NCBI GenBank assembly: GCA_002339355.1
Contig: DDKQ01000010.1
Coordinates: forward strand, 1 to 16,143
DNA: 16,143 bases
Reading direction: 5' to 3'
Source: Candidatus Subteraquimicrobium carltonvillense
GTDB taxonomy: Bacteria; Actinomycetota; Aquicultoria; Subteraquimicrobiales; Subteraquimicrobiaceae
Position 1 is the stretch's first letter. Each line of letters opens with the position of its first letter. The position numbers and the translations under genes are program-made. The notes beneath the pieces are model-generated. The model had not been told where the DNA came from. It did not search any database and saw nothing but the letters and a program-made list of their open reading frames with translations. Positions 1-7,371 of this stretch are shown here, piece after piece.

Positions 1-1659
1 GATAGGCAGATTTTGGAGAGGGAAAGAAGGGTTCCCACCTATGGGCATATTTTGTCCACCGCCGAATGGGAGGCGCGCCTTGTAAGCGTAAAACTCGATC
101 CAGCTGTAAGGAAGGTTCATTTAAGATTAAAACCACCTTCTTTGGATGATAGCTTAAGTGACCTGTCTCGGATCGAAAGGGAGCTTAGTGTGAAGCATCA
201 CATAAAGAACATCATCACTGATATTTCGGTTGCTCGGAAGCTACCCGATATCCTCAGGCAAAGCAATTGGGATATCACGGGGACCCTTTTGAATACGGGC
301 TCCGAGATCATACTCACGCAGGTGGAACCGGGCGACACGACATCCCAGCATTATGGTGTAGCCATAGATGTGGGCACCACGAGCATCGTGGCACGTCTCA
401 TGGATCTCAACAAGGGTCATACCCTGGCTCAAAGTTCAGACTACAATGCTCAAATGACTTACGGGGAGGATGTGATAACCAGGATTATTTTCGCGATGAA
501 GAAGAATGGATTAGTTAAATTACAATCCCTGGTTATCTCCACAATTAATGGATTGATCGAAAGATTGATAAAGAGAGCCAAGATAAAACCGGAGCATATA
601 AGCGTCCTTGTAGCGGCCGGAAATACAACGATGACCCATCTCTTTCTGGGGCTCAACCCCAAATACATAAGAGAAGAGCCATACATCCCAGCTGCCACTT
701 CTTTCCCCTGGGTGAAGTGTGAAGAATTGGGGATAGATGTCGTTCCCCAGGCCTATCTCCACTGTTCTCCCTGTGTAGCGAGTTATGTAGGTGGCGACAT
801 AACGGCTGGAATTCTTGCTTCAAATTTCTTGGAGGAGGATATACTCACATTGTATACGGATGTGGGGACCAATGGAGAAATGGTCTTGGGTTGCTCCGAT
901 TGGTTGCTTTCATGCTCATGTTCAGCTGGTCCCGCCTTTGAAGGTGGCGGCATTAAACACGGTATGCGAGCCACAAGAGGAGCCATAGAACAAATTCGCA
1001 TTGATCCGGTGACCCTTGAACCAATGATAATAACGGTTGGTCTCACGAAACCATTGGGGATATGCGGTTCTGGTCTCATCGATGCCGTGGCTGAACTATT
1101 CCTGGCTGGGGTGATTAACCAAAAGGGAAAAATGAATTTGGAACTTGAGACCCCTCGTGTTCGAAAGGGAGTATACGGAGCTGAATACGTCTTGGCTTGG
1201 GCTAACGAAACGGCCACGGGTAAAAACATCGTGATTAGCGAGGCCGATATCGATAATTTGATGCGGGCTAAGGCAGCTGTCTTTGCGGGGATAACGGTGT
1301 TGGTAGAGAGTTTGGATCTCAAGCTCTCGGATATAGAAAATATCATCATTGCTGGAGCCTTTGGAAACTATTTGGAGATTGATAAAGCCATAACCATCGG
1401 TCTCTTACCGGAACTTCCCATGGAGAAGTTCATTTTCATAGGGAATGGATCCTTGCTCGGTGCTTGTTTCGCTTGTCTATCGCGGGAAATGCAGGAGAAA
1501 GCCAAAAAAATCGCCGAGAAAATGTCCTACCTTGATTTAAGTGCCAGTTCCAAGTTCATGGAGAGATACATTTCAGCACTCTTCCTTCCTCATACCAATG
1601 TGGATCTCTTCCCCTCTATGAAGGGAAGGATAAAAGCTCTTACCAGAAAAGCGATATAG
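1..1659 (+). CDS. RACo-type reductive activator of the corrinoid iron-sulfur protein (ASKHA/DUF4445 family), 5'-truncated
   Basis: The frame is open to base 1, so the true start and the N-terminal [2Fe-2S] ferredoxin domain of this family should lie upstream; the TTG at 13 is only the first start-like codon inside the window. The visible part begins in the linker/middle domain. It then enters the ATP-binding ASKHA fold: phosphate-1 motif AIDVGTTSI (bases about 361-390), DVGTNGEMVLG (about 861-893), CSAGPAFEGGGI (about 919-954), GICGSGLIDAVAEL and IIIAGAFGNYLEIDKA. Family members use ATP to drive low-potential reduction of inactive Co(II) corrinoid proteins back to Co(I). Here the likely client is the AcsC/AcsD protein, whose small subunit is encoded downstream. 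The gene ends 2 nt before the next. Methyltransferase-associated RamA-like activators are a related alternative, but the acs context favours RACo. Confidence 0.88.
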   Translation, partial: DRQILERERRVPTYGHILSTAEWEARLVSVKLDPAVRKVHLRLKPPSLDDSLSDLSRIERELSVKHHIKNIITDISVARKLPDILRQSNWDITGTLLNTGSEIILTQVEPGDTTSQHYGVAIDVGTTSIVARLMDLNKGHTLAQSSDYNAQMTYGEDVITRIIFAMKKNGLVKLQSLVISTINGLIERLIKRAKIKPEHISVLVAAGNTTMTHLFLGLNPKYIREEPYIPAATSFPWVKCEELGIDVVPQAYLHCSPCVASYVGGDITAGILASNFLEEDILTLYTDVGTNGEMVLGCSDWLLSCSCSAGPAFEGGGIKHGMRATRGAIEQIRIDPVTLEPMIITVGLTKPLGICGSGLIDAVAELFLAGVINQKGKMNLELETPRVRKGVYGAEYVLAWANETATGKNIVISEADIDNLMRAKAAVFAGITVLVESLDLKLSDIENIIIAGAFGNYLEIDKAITIGLLPELPMEKFIFIGNGSLLGACFACLSREMQEKAKKIAEKMSYLDLSASSKFMERYISALFLPHTNVDLFPSMKGRIKALTRKAI

Positions 1660-1661
1660 CC

Positions 1662-2456
1662 GTGGTGAGTTTGTTGAGTCGTGTGATAGCTGTGGCTGGC
1701 AAAGGTGGCACTGGAAAAACTACTCTTGCTGCCTTGATCATCAGATATTTATGCCGAAAGGAAGAAGTACCCATTTTGGCGGTGGACGCTGATGCTAACA
1801 CAAATCTGCACGAAGCTTTGGGAGTGGAACTCAAGTCCACTATAGGTAATATTCGGGAAGAGACCTTAGAAAGCATCCGTGAATTACCGCCTGGAATATC
1901 GAAGGACACATACATCGAATTCAAGGTTCAGGAGGCTTTAGTTGAGTCTAAGAAGTTTGATTTACTGAGCATGGGAAGACCCGAGGGACCGGGATGCTAT
2001 TGCTATGCCAATACAATCTTAAGGAGATGCCTGGATGCTCTATCAGAAAACTACCAATATGTGGTGATAGATAACCAAGCTGGAATGGAGCATTTAAGTA
2101 GACGCACGACAAGGGATGTGGATTTCCTATTAGTCGTCTCCGATCCTACATTAAGAGGGGTTGAAACGGGGGTAAAGATAAGAGATCTGGCAAGTGAGCT
2201 AAAATTGAAGACCAAAAAAATTTTCCTGATAATCAACCGGATAGAAGGAAAACCCCATCCTTTGGTATTAAGCGAGTTGAAAAAGGGGGAGCTTAAACTG
2301 GCGGGAATTGTACCCAATGATGAACTCATTCCCCGTTATGATTTAGAACATCGATCATTACTCGATCTCCCGGAGACCTCAAAAGCTGTGCAAGCCGTGG
2401 ACGGAATTATGGAGGAGCTTTTGGCTATCCAGACGAGCCGTAGGAAAACCACTTAG
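1662..2456 (+). CDS. cooC: CooC/AcsF-type nickel-insertion ATPase (MinD/SIMIBI family)
   Basis: This 264-residue protein has a deviant Walker A motif, GKGGTGKTT (residues 13-21), with the signature lysine of the MinD/ArsA class. The switch-like segment AVDADANTN follows. The CooC metal-binding pair Cys112-Tyr-Cys114 sits in GPGCYCYAN, which separates this family from MinD and ParA. CooC and AcsF use ATP-driven dimerisation to mature the nickel clusters of CO dehydrogenase and acetyl-CoA synthase, both encoded downstream, so the genomic fit is good. The start is uncertain. GTG at 1662 has only a weak ribosome-binding site, and GTG at 1683 would give the more usual short N-terminus MIAVAGKGG. 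I cannot tell whether its client is CODH (CooC role) or ACS (AcsF role). Confidence 0.88.
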   Translation: MVSLLSRVIAVAGKGGTGKTTLAALIIRYLCRKEEVPILAVDADANTNLHEALGVELKSTIGNIREETLESIRELPPGISKDTYIEFKVQEALVESKKFDLLSMGRPEGPGCYCYANTILRRCLDALSENYQYVVIDNQAGMEHLSRRTTRDVDFLLVVSDPTLRGVETGVKIRDLASELKLKTKKIFLIINRIEGKPHPLVLSELKKGELKLAGIVPNDELIPRYDLEHRSLLDLPETSKAVQAVDGIMEELLAIQTSRRKTT

Positions 2457-2468
2457 GGGGGTACAAAG

Positions 2469-3323
2469 ATGACGGCGAAAATCATCAACGGGAAAGAGGT
2501 AGCCTCCAGCATTTACCGTGAATTATCAGAAGAGATAAAAATCCTTAAAGAGGGGGGTATCACCCCAGGGTTAGCGGTTATTTTGGTTGGCGAGGATCCT
2601 GCATCCCTGGTTTATGTTCGCCAGAAAGAGAGAGCTTGTGAGAACATAGGTATCTTATCGAAAAAATATTCTTTATCTAAAGATGTTTCCGAGGAAGAAC
2701 TCTTGAGACTCATCGATGATTTAAATAATGATTCCTCGATACATGGCATCCTCGTTCAGCTACCATTACCCGACCACATCGATGCCCAAAAAGTTTTAAA
2801 TGCCGTCGATCCCCAAAAGGATGTTGATGGTTTTCACCCCTTTAATGTGGGCAATTTGACCATAGGTGAAATCCGCTATCCACCATGTACACCTCATGGG
2901 GTATTGGAGCTGTTGAAGAGGACGGGTGTGGAAATCAGAGGCAAAAATGCTGTGGTGGTGGGAAGAAGTAACATCGTTGGGAAGCCCATGGCTTTAATGC
3001 TCTTACATAATGATGCTACGGTCACCATCTGCCACTCCAAGACCGAGGATTTGGCCTCTCATACGAGGCGGGCAGACATTCTTGTGGTTGCTGTGGGACA
3101 TCCAAAACTGGTTACCGCGGATATGGTTAAGGAAGGCGTGGTTGTAATCGACGTAGGCATCAATAGAGTGAATGATAAATTGGTGGGCGATGTTGACTAC
3201 GAAGCGGTGAAGGAAAAGGCTGCTGCCATAACGCCAGTGCCTGGAGGAGTTGGCCCCATGACCATAGCTGTGCTTCTAAAGAATACCGTGGAGGCAGCCA
3301 AGATCCAATCTGTTCACCGTTAA
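2469..3323 (+). CDS. folD: FolD: methylenetetrahydrofolate dehydrogenase / methenyltetrahydrofolate cyclohydrolase
   Basis: The protein has 284 residues, normal FolD length. It interconverts 5,10-methylene-THF and 10-formyl-THF in two steps, the middle of the methyl branch of the Wood-Ljungdahl pathway. Visible motifs: SLVYVRQKERA with Tyr49 and catalytic Lys53, the substrate-site segment VDGFHPFN, PPCTPHGVLELL, the dinucleotide-binding GRSNIVGKPM, VIDVGINR, and the C-terminal PVPGGVGPMTIAVLLKNT. Nothing expected is missing. The ATG start is well placed, 7 nt after AGGGGGG (2455-2461), and follows cooC by 12 nt, suggesting co-transcription. A 145-nt spacer follows, so this may be the last gene of its transcription unit. 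Cofactor preference (NAD or NADP) cannot be read reliably. Confidence 0.97.
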   Translation: MTAKIINGKEVASSIYRELSEEIKILKEGGITPGLAVILVGEDPASLVYVRQKERACENIGILSKKYSLSKDVSEEELLRLIDDLNNDSSIHGILVQLPLPDHIDAQKVLNAVDPQKDVDGFHPFNVGNLTIGEIRYPPCTPHGVLELLKRTGVEIRGKNAVVVGRSNIVGKPMALMLLHNDATVTICHSKTEDLASHTRRADILVVAVGHPKLVTADMVKEGVVVIDVGINRVNDKLVGDVDYEAVKEKAAAITPVPGGVGPMTIAVLLKNTVEAAKIQSVHR

Positions 3324-3351
3324 CTGTGGGCTCATTGGATAGTTAGCATTG

Positions 3352-3372
3352 TTATCACCTACGCGGTGATAA
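3352..3372 (+). promoter_or_regulatory. Perfect 8-bp inverted repeat (hairpin or operator)
   Basis: TTATCACC (3352-3359) and GGTGATAA (3365-3372) are exact reverse complements around a 5-nt loop. The element begins 28 nt after the folD stop. No T-run follows on either strand, so it is not a standard intrinsic terminator. A repressor operator, or an RNA hairpin protecting the folD mRNA end, fits equally well. Confidence 0.5.
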
Positions 3373-3447
3373 GTAAGGTGCGGTAAGTTAAGGGTTAAAA
3401 TAAATTTTGGGTCATTGGGATTTAGATATTGTTTAGGAACTAGCCAC

Positions 3448-3463
3448 CTAACAAACTAACAAA
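3448..3463 (+). repeat. Two tandem copies of CTAACAAA
   Basis: Two exact 8-nt units lie side by side about 40 nt before the acsD start codon. Two copies are too few to classify. It may be low-complexity leader sequence or part of a regulatory site. Confidence 0.35.
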
Positions 3464-3501
3464 CCAAGGTGAACTGTGAACGAACGAAGGGGGTTTTTTA
3501 T

Positions 3502-4452
3502 ATGGCCTTCGTAGCTCCACTCGAGAAATATATGGGCAAGATCAGAGAGGTGACTATCGGAAGTGGGAACTCTCAAATAACCGTTGGCGGAGAAAATACC
3601 CTTCCCTTCTATTTATTCGAAGGGGAGATGTCTCACAAGCCCGTTATAGCCATGGAGGTTTATGATGTGGTTCCCGAAGGATGGTCTGAAGTCGCCCTGG
3701 AACCCTTCAAGGATGTAATCAATGATCCACCGGCATGGGCTAAGAAGTGTCAGGATCTGTATCAAGCTGATTTAATCTGTCTCCAGCTTTTGGGAACGGA
3801 TCCCACGGGAAAGAATCGCAGCCCCGATGAAGCTGCTGAAACCGTCAAGTCCGTTTTAGAAGCGATTTCCATTCCTCTGATCGTTTACGGCTCAGGAAAT
3901 GTTGAAAAGGATATGGAGGTCTTAAAGAAAGTAGCTCAGGTTGCTCATGGGGGAAGGATAGTTCTCGGTCCAGCTCAGGAGGATAACTATAAATCCATAA
4001 CCGCTGCTGCATTGGGTTTCGATCATGTTGTGTCCGGGCAAACACCCATAGATGTGAACATGGCAAAACAACTCAACATTTTAATAACAAATTTGGGAAT
4101 CGATGCCCAGAGGGTGATCATGGATCCCTCGACCGGGGCTCTGGGCTATGGTTTGGAATACACCTATTCGGTAATGGAGAGGGATAAATTGGCGGCCTTG
4201 CAGCAGAACGATGCAATGATGCAGATGCCCCTCGTCTGTAATTTGGGCAGGGAAGCTTGGAGAGCTAAAGAGGCTAGAGCCACCGAGGAAGATGAATCTT
4301 CCTGGGGGGATGTCAAAAAACGCGGTATTTTATGGGAAGCTCTTACCGCGATAAGCTTGGGCTTAGCTGGCGCAAATATTTTGATCATGCGTCACCCCGA
4401 AGCCGTAAAATTGGTGAGAAGGGTAATCGATCTCCTGATCGAAGGCGAATGA
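3502..4452 (+). CDS. acsD: AcsD/CdhD: corrinoid iron-sulfur protein small subunit
   Basis: The protein has 316 residues from ATG 3502, the usual length for this subunit. The start was chosen because AAGGGGG (3487-3493) lies 8 nt upstream and because MAFVAPLEKYMGKIREV fits the family start better than the longer reading from GTG 3469. Recognisable family segments include TLPFYLFEG, KPVIAMEVYD, LLGTDPTGKNRSPDEAA, IIMDPSTGALGYGLEY (read here as VIMDPSTGALGYGLEY) and MPLVCNLGREAW, consistent with its TIM-barrel fold. With the large subunit AcsC, which is not in this window, it carries the methyl group from methyl-THF to the A-cluster of acetyl-CoA synthase. It lies 30 nt before the Nuo-like module. 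The absence of acsC and acsE means the acs set is split or continues outside the window. Confidence 0.95.
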   Translation: MAFVAPLEKYMGKIREVTIGSGNSQITVGGENTLPFYLFEGEMSHKPVIAMEVYDVVPEGWSEVALEPFKDVINDPPAWAKKCQDLYQADLICLQLLGTDPTGKNRSPDEAAETVKSVLEAISIPLIVYGSGNVEKDMEVLKKVAQVAHGGRIVLGPAQEDNYKSITAAALGFDHVVSGQTPIDVNMAKQLNILITNLGIDAQRVIMDPSTGALGYGLEYTYSVMERDKLAALQQNDAMMQMPLVCNLGREAWRAKEARATEEDESSWGDVKKRGILWEALTAISLGLAGANILIMRHPEAVKLVRRVIDLLIEGE

Positions 4453-4482
4453 GCTTAAATTCCACGAGGAAGGCTGGGTTTC

Positions 4483-4968
4483 ATGGGAGAAATTTGTGCT
4501 TGCTTAGAGTTAGAAAAGACTCGAGAGATAGTGAAAAAATATGAAGGCAAACAAGGAGTACTCGTCCATATTTTGCAGGACGTTCAACTTGAGTTTGGTT
4601 ATCTTCCGGAAAATGCGATGAATGTCATCGCGAAAGAGCTCGATATCTCCCTCGCTCACGCCTATGGGGTGGCCTCGTTTTATACCCGTTTCTATTTCAC
4701 GCCTCGGGGTGAGAATATCATCAGGGTATGTGTGGGTACAGCTTGCCATGTTCGGGGTTCGCATGCGATTCTTGAGGAATTCGAGACCGAGTTGGGTTTG
4801 AAAGATGGGGAGACAAGCGATGATCTGAAATTCACTTTGGAGACCGTCAGTTGTGTTGGTTGTTGTGCCCTAGCTCCCGTTGTGGTCATCAACGATGTGG
4901 TCTCTAAAGAGAGGAATCCAAAGAGGATAGTTACAAAGTTGAGAGGGGAAGAGGAGCAAGATGACTAG
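4483..4968 (+). CDS. nuoE: NuoE-like [2Fe-2S] subunit (thioredoxin-like fold) of an NAD(P)-linked oxidoreductase
   Basis: The 161-residue protein matches the complex I 24-kDa / NuoE / HydC family. An N-terminal helical part (GVLVHILQDVQLEFGYLP, then AYGVASFYTRFYF) precedes the thioredoxin-like domain. Cluster ligands are Cys83 and Cys88 (CVGTAC), then Cys124 and Cys128 (CVGCC). The family has CxxxC at the second pair, so Cys127 is an extra cysteine. The protein passes electrons near the flavin site of the NuoF-like partner encoded next. ATG 4483 follows GAGGAAGG (4466-4473) by 9 nt. The gene overlaps the next by 8 nt (ATGACTAG), which suggests coupled translation and equal amounts. Homologues serve complex I, NAD-reducing or bifurcating hydrogenases and NAD(P)-linked formate dehydrogenases, and sequence alone does not tell which. 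Confidence 0.92.
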   Translation: MGEICACLELEKTREIVKKYEGKQGVLVHILQDVQLEFGYLPENAMNVIAKELDISLAHAYGVASFYTRFYFTPRGENIIRVCVGTACHVRGSHAILEEFETELGLKDGETSDDLKFTLETVSCVGCCALAPVVVINDVVSKERNPKRIVTKLRGEEEQDD

Positions 4969-6829
4969 ATTAAAAAGCGTAGAGGATTTACAAGCCCTCA
5001 GAGAGGCACTCATCCGCAGAAGAGAAGCAAAGAAGCATAGAGTGAAAGTGTGTGCCGGGACAGGTTGTCGTGCATCCGGTTCCATCGGTGTAATAAAGGC
5101 CTTTTCTGAAGAGATGGAAAAGCAGGGTCTTGAAGTTGAGGTTGTGCCCACGGGTTGTCAGGGTTTTTGCCAGAGGGGGCCTCTGGTAACCATTGAACCC
5201 CAGGGTATTTTCTACCAAAAAGTTGATGCTTTTGATGCTCCCAAGATCATCGATTTGACCGTGTTAAGGGGCAAGGAGATAGAAAGACTCCTATATACTG
5301 ATACCGTCACCGGAAAGGTGGCGCGCAATCAAAGAGAAATTCCCTTTTATCAAAAGCAGATGCGCGTAGTCCTGCGCAATTGCGGGGGAATCAATCCAAC
5401 TAATATCGAGGACTACATCGTGACGGGAGGATATGAAGCCCTGGCAAAAGTTTTGTCCAGCATGACTCCCGAAGAAGTAATCGAAATCGTAAAGGAATCG
5501 GGACTTCGTGGACGAGGAGGGGCAGGATTCCCTACCGGATTGAAATGGAAATATGCGAAAGCCGCTAAAGGTGATAGAAAATATGTCATTTGCAATGGAG
5601 ACGAAGGCGATCCTGGTGCGTTTATGGATAGAAGCGTTCTTGAGGGTGATCCTCATTCCGTGATAGAAGGTATGATAATATGCGCTTATGCGGTTGGCAA
5701 TGTATCTGAAGGTTTCATCTACGTGAGAGAAGAATACCCCCTAGCCGTTGAGAATGTGAGTATTGCTCTTTCTCAAGCAAGAGAACTTGGATTGTTGGGA
5801 GAGGACATTCTAGGGAGTAGTCTCAACTTTGATATAGAGATCAAAAGGGGTGCAGGTGCCTTTGTTTGTGGTGAATCCACAGCGTTGATGATGTCCATAG
5901 AGGGTCGAAGAGGTATGCCCAGGGTAACCCCGCCCCGCTCCACCGAAGCGGGTTTGTGGGCCAAGCCCACCTGCCTTAACAATGTGGAGACTTTTGCTAA
6001 TATTCCCGTGATAATCACCAAGGGAGCGGATTGGTATGCGAGAATTGGTACGAAAGAATCCAAGGGGACGAAGATATTTGCCTTAACCGGGAAGGTCAAA
6101 AATACTGGACTCATCGAGGTGCCCATGGGTATAACCGTGAGAGAAGTGGTTTTCGACATCGGAGGAGGAGTACTCGGGGATAAAAGGTTTAAAGCGGTTC
6201 AAATTGGCGGTCCGAGTGGGGGGTGCATTCCAAGGGAACATCTCGATGTACCCATCGACTTTGAATCGCTGGGAGAGGTTGGCTCGATGATGGGTTCAGG
6301 TGGTCTAGTGGTGATGGACGAATCCGATTGCATGGTGGAAATAGCTAGATTTTTCCTTTCTTTTACTCAGAGGGAATCCTGTGGCAAATGTCCGCCATGT
6401 CGCATTGGAACCTATGAGATGCTGGAGATTCTCACCAGAATTGTGGAAGGAAGGGGTGAGGAAGGGGATATCGAACTTCTTGAAAGAATGGGTGAGGAGA
6501 TTGAGACCACTTCACTATGTGGGTTGGGAAAGACCGCTCCAAATCCGGTTTTGACCGCGATCCATTACTTTAGGGGCGAATATGAGGCACATATAAGGGA
6601 TAAGTACTGCCCAGCGGGGATATGTAGAGCGCTCGGTGCCTACAGGATTTTGGAAGATGAGTGTCTGCTTTGTGGTTTGTGCAGGGAAGCTTGTGCTTAT
6701 GATGCCATCATGGAGGAGAGAGATGGATTCTACATCGATCCGGTCTATTGCAATGGCTGTGGGGCTTGTGTTGTGGTATGTCCAGTTCACTGCATCACTG
6801 TTGAAGGGAAAAGGGTGGTTAAAGCATGA
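4961..6829 (+). CDS. nuoF: NuoF-like NAD(P)H/FMN subunit with extra N- and C-terminal Fe-S domains
   Basis: This 622-residue protein has the HydB/HymB/NuoF-type layout. First is a thioredoxin-like [2Fe-2S] domain (Cys31, Cys36, Cys66, Cys70). The FMN/NAD-binding core follows (LRGRGGAGFPTGLKW, CNGDEGDPGAFMDR, GAGAFVCGESTALM, PTCLNNVETFAN), then an SLBB segment. Next is the N3-type [4Fe-4S] site SCGKCPPCRIGT (Cys474, 477, 480) with Cys520 in SLCGLGKTAPNP. The C-terminus is a two-cluster ferredoxin domain (CLLCGLCREAC and CNGCGACVVVC). It is the probable NAD(P)H entry or exit point of the module. GAGGAG lies just before ATG 4961. It overlaps nuoE by 8 nt and the next gene by 4 nt (ATGA). All cofactor residues appear intact. 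Confidence 0.93.
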   Translation: MTRLKSVEDLQALREALIRRREAKKHRVKVCAGTGCRASGSIGVIKAFSEEMEKQGLEVEVVPTGCQGFCQRGPLVTIEPQGIFYQKVDAFDAPKIIDLTVLRGKEIERLLYTDTVTGKVARNQREIPFYQKQMRVVLRNCGGINPTNIEDYIVTGGYEALAKVLSSMTPEEVIEIVKESGLRGRGGAGFPTGLKWKYAKAAKGDRKYVICNGDEGDPGAFMDRSVLEGDPHSVIEGMIICAYAVGNVSEGFIYVREEYPLAVENVSIALSQARELGLLGEDILGSSLNFDIEIKRGAGAFVCGESTALMMSIEGRRGMPRVTPPRSTEAGLWAKPTCLNNVETFANIPVIITKGADWYARIGTKESKGTKIFALTGKVKNTGLIEVPMGITVREVVFDIGGGVLGDKRFKAVQIGGPSGGCIPREHLDVPIDFESLGEVGSMMGSGGLVVMDESDCMVEIARFFLSFTQRESCGKCPPCRIGTYEMLEILTRIVEGRGEEGDIELLERMGEEIETTSLCGLGKTAPNPVLTAIHYFRGEYEAHIRDKYCPAGICRALGAYRILEDECLLCGLCREACAYDAIMEERDGFYIDPVYCNGCGACVVVCPVHCITVEGKRVVKA

Positions 6830-7356
6830 TACCAGCGGTGGAGGAGCGTTGTGCAGTCCTTGAAGCATTGGAATATTTTCGTGACTTTGCCCAAAAAGAG
6901 ATGTGTGGCAGATGCCTTCCATGCATGCTTGGGACGGATCGGATAATTTGGATATTGGACAAGATTACCCGAGGTGAGGGCATAAGCCAAGACATGGAAT
7001 TCCTTCGGTTAATCTCTTCAAGGGTTAATGAGACGGCTCGATGCAAAAAGGGGAGAGAAGCGGCCCAACTTCTATCAGATTCACTCTCTTCGAGGGAGCG
7101 AGAATACTGGGAGCATATAGAGGAGAAGCATTGCCCTAAAAAATCCTGTAAAGATCTCATCTCTTACAGAGTGGTTGCCGAAAGATGTACGAGGTGCGGC
7201 TCATGCAAGAGCATCTGTCCCGAAGAAGCCATCCTTGGAGACGAATATATACCATATTTGGCTGACAACAGGCCTTATATCATAATGGAGAAAAAGTGCA
7301 CGAAGTGTGGTCTATGTTTGTCAACCTGTGAAGCTGATGCTATTATCTTGGTCTAA
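6826..7356 (+). CDS. Stand-alone NuoF C-terminal-like protein: N3-type [4Fe-4S] domain plus two-cluster ferredoxin
   Basis: This 176-residue protein repeats the C-terminal third of the NuoF-like neighbour without its flavin, NAD or SLBB parts. The N3-type motif MCGRCLPCMLGT supplies Cys27, Cys30 and Cys33, with a fourth ligand at Cys73 (ETARC). The segment HCPKKSCKDLISY (Cys103, Cys108) parallels YCPAGICRALGAY in NuoF. Two ferredoxin motifs follow: Cys121/124/127/131 and Cys158/161/164/168. It could hold three [4Fe-4S] clusters and act as an electron wire or adaptor in the same complex. The ATGA overlap with nuoF shows co-translation. It probably arose by partial duplication of a NuoF gene. 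The divergence is large (for example the glycine-rich LCGLGK around the fourth Cys is lost), so the event is not recent. Its partner is unknown. Confidence 0.82.
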   Translation: MIPAVEERCAVLEALEYFRDFAQKEMCGRCLPCMLGTDRIIWILDKITRGEGISQDMEFLRLISSRVNETARCKKGREAAQLLSDSLSSREREYWEHIEEKHCPKKSCKDLISYRVVAERCTRCGSCKSICPEEAILGDEYIPYLADNRPYIIMEKKCTKCGLCLSTCEADAIILV

Positions 7357-7371
7357 CAAGGGGGAAGGAAA

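Larger units (their letters stand above)
3324..3501 (+). other. Non-coding spacer between folD and acsD
   Basis: This is the only gap of more than 60 nt between genes. It holds a perfect hairpin (3352-3372), a short A+T-rich stretch (about 3395-3432) that might include a promoter, and a tandem copy of CTAACAAA (3448-3455 and 3456-3463). I see no convincing -35/-10 pair: TTGGGT at 3407 and TATTGT at 3427 are only 14 nt apart. The acsD frame is open upstream to a GTG at 3469, but the segment 3469-3501 does not look like the family's N-terminus and is treated as leader. No RNA gene or riboswitch was recognised. Confidence 0.6.

Noticed and set aside
783..1349. 188-residue minus-strand ORF inside the RACo gene
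   Set aside because: It lies opposite well-conserved ASKHA motifs, has no recognisable domain, and is best explained as a shadow of the coding strand.
3352..3372. Intrinsic terminator after folD
   Set aside because: The hairpin is sound, but no T-rich tract follows on either strand.
3469..3501. N-terminal extension of acsD from GTG 3469
   Set aside because: The ATG at 3502 has a strong ribosome-binding site and gives the family-typical start and length. The extension sequence is not family-like.
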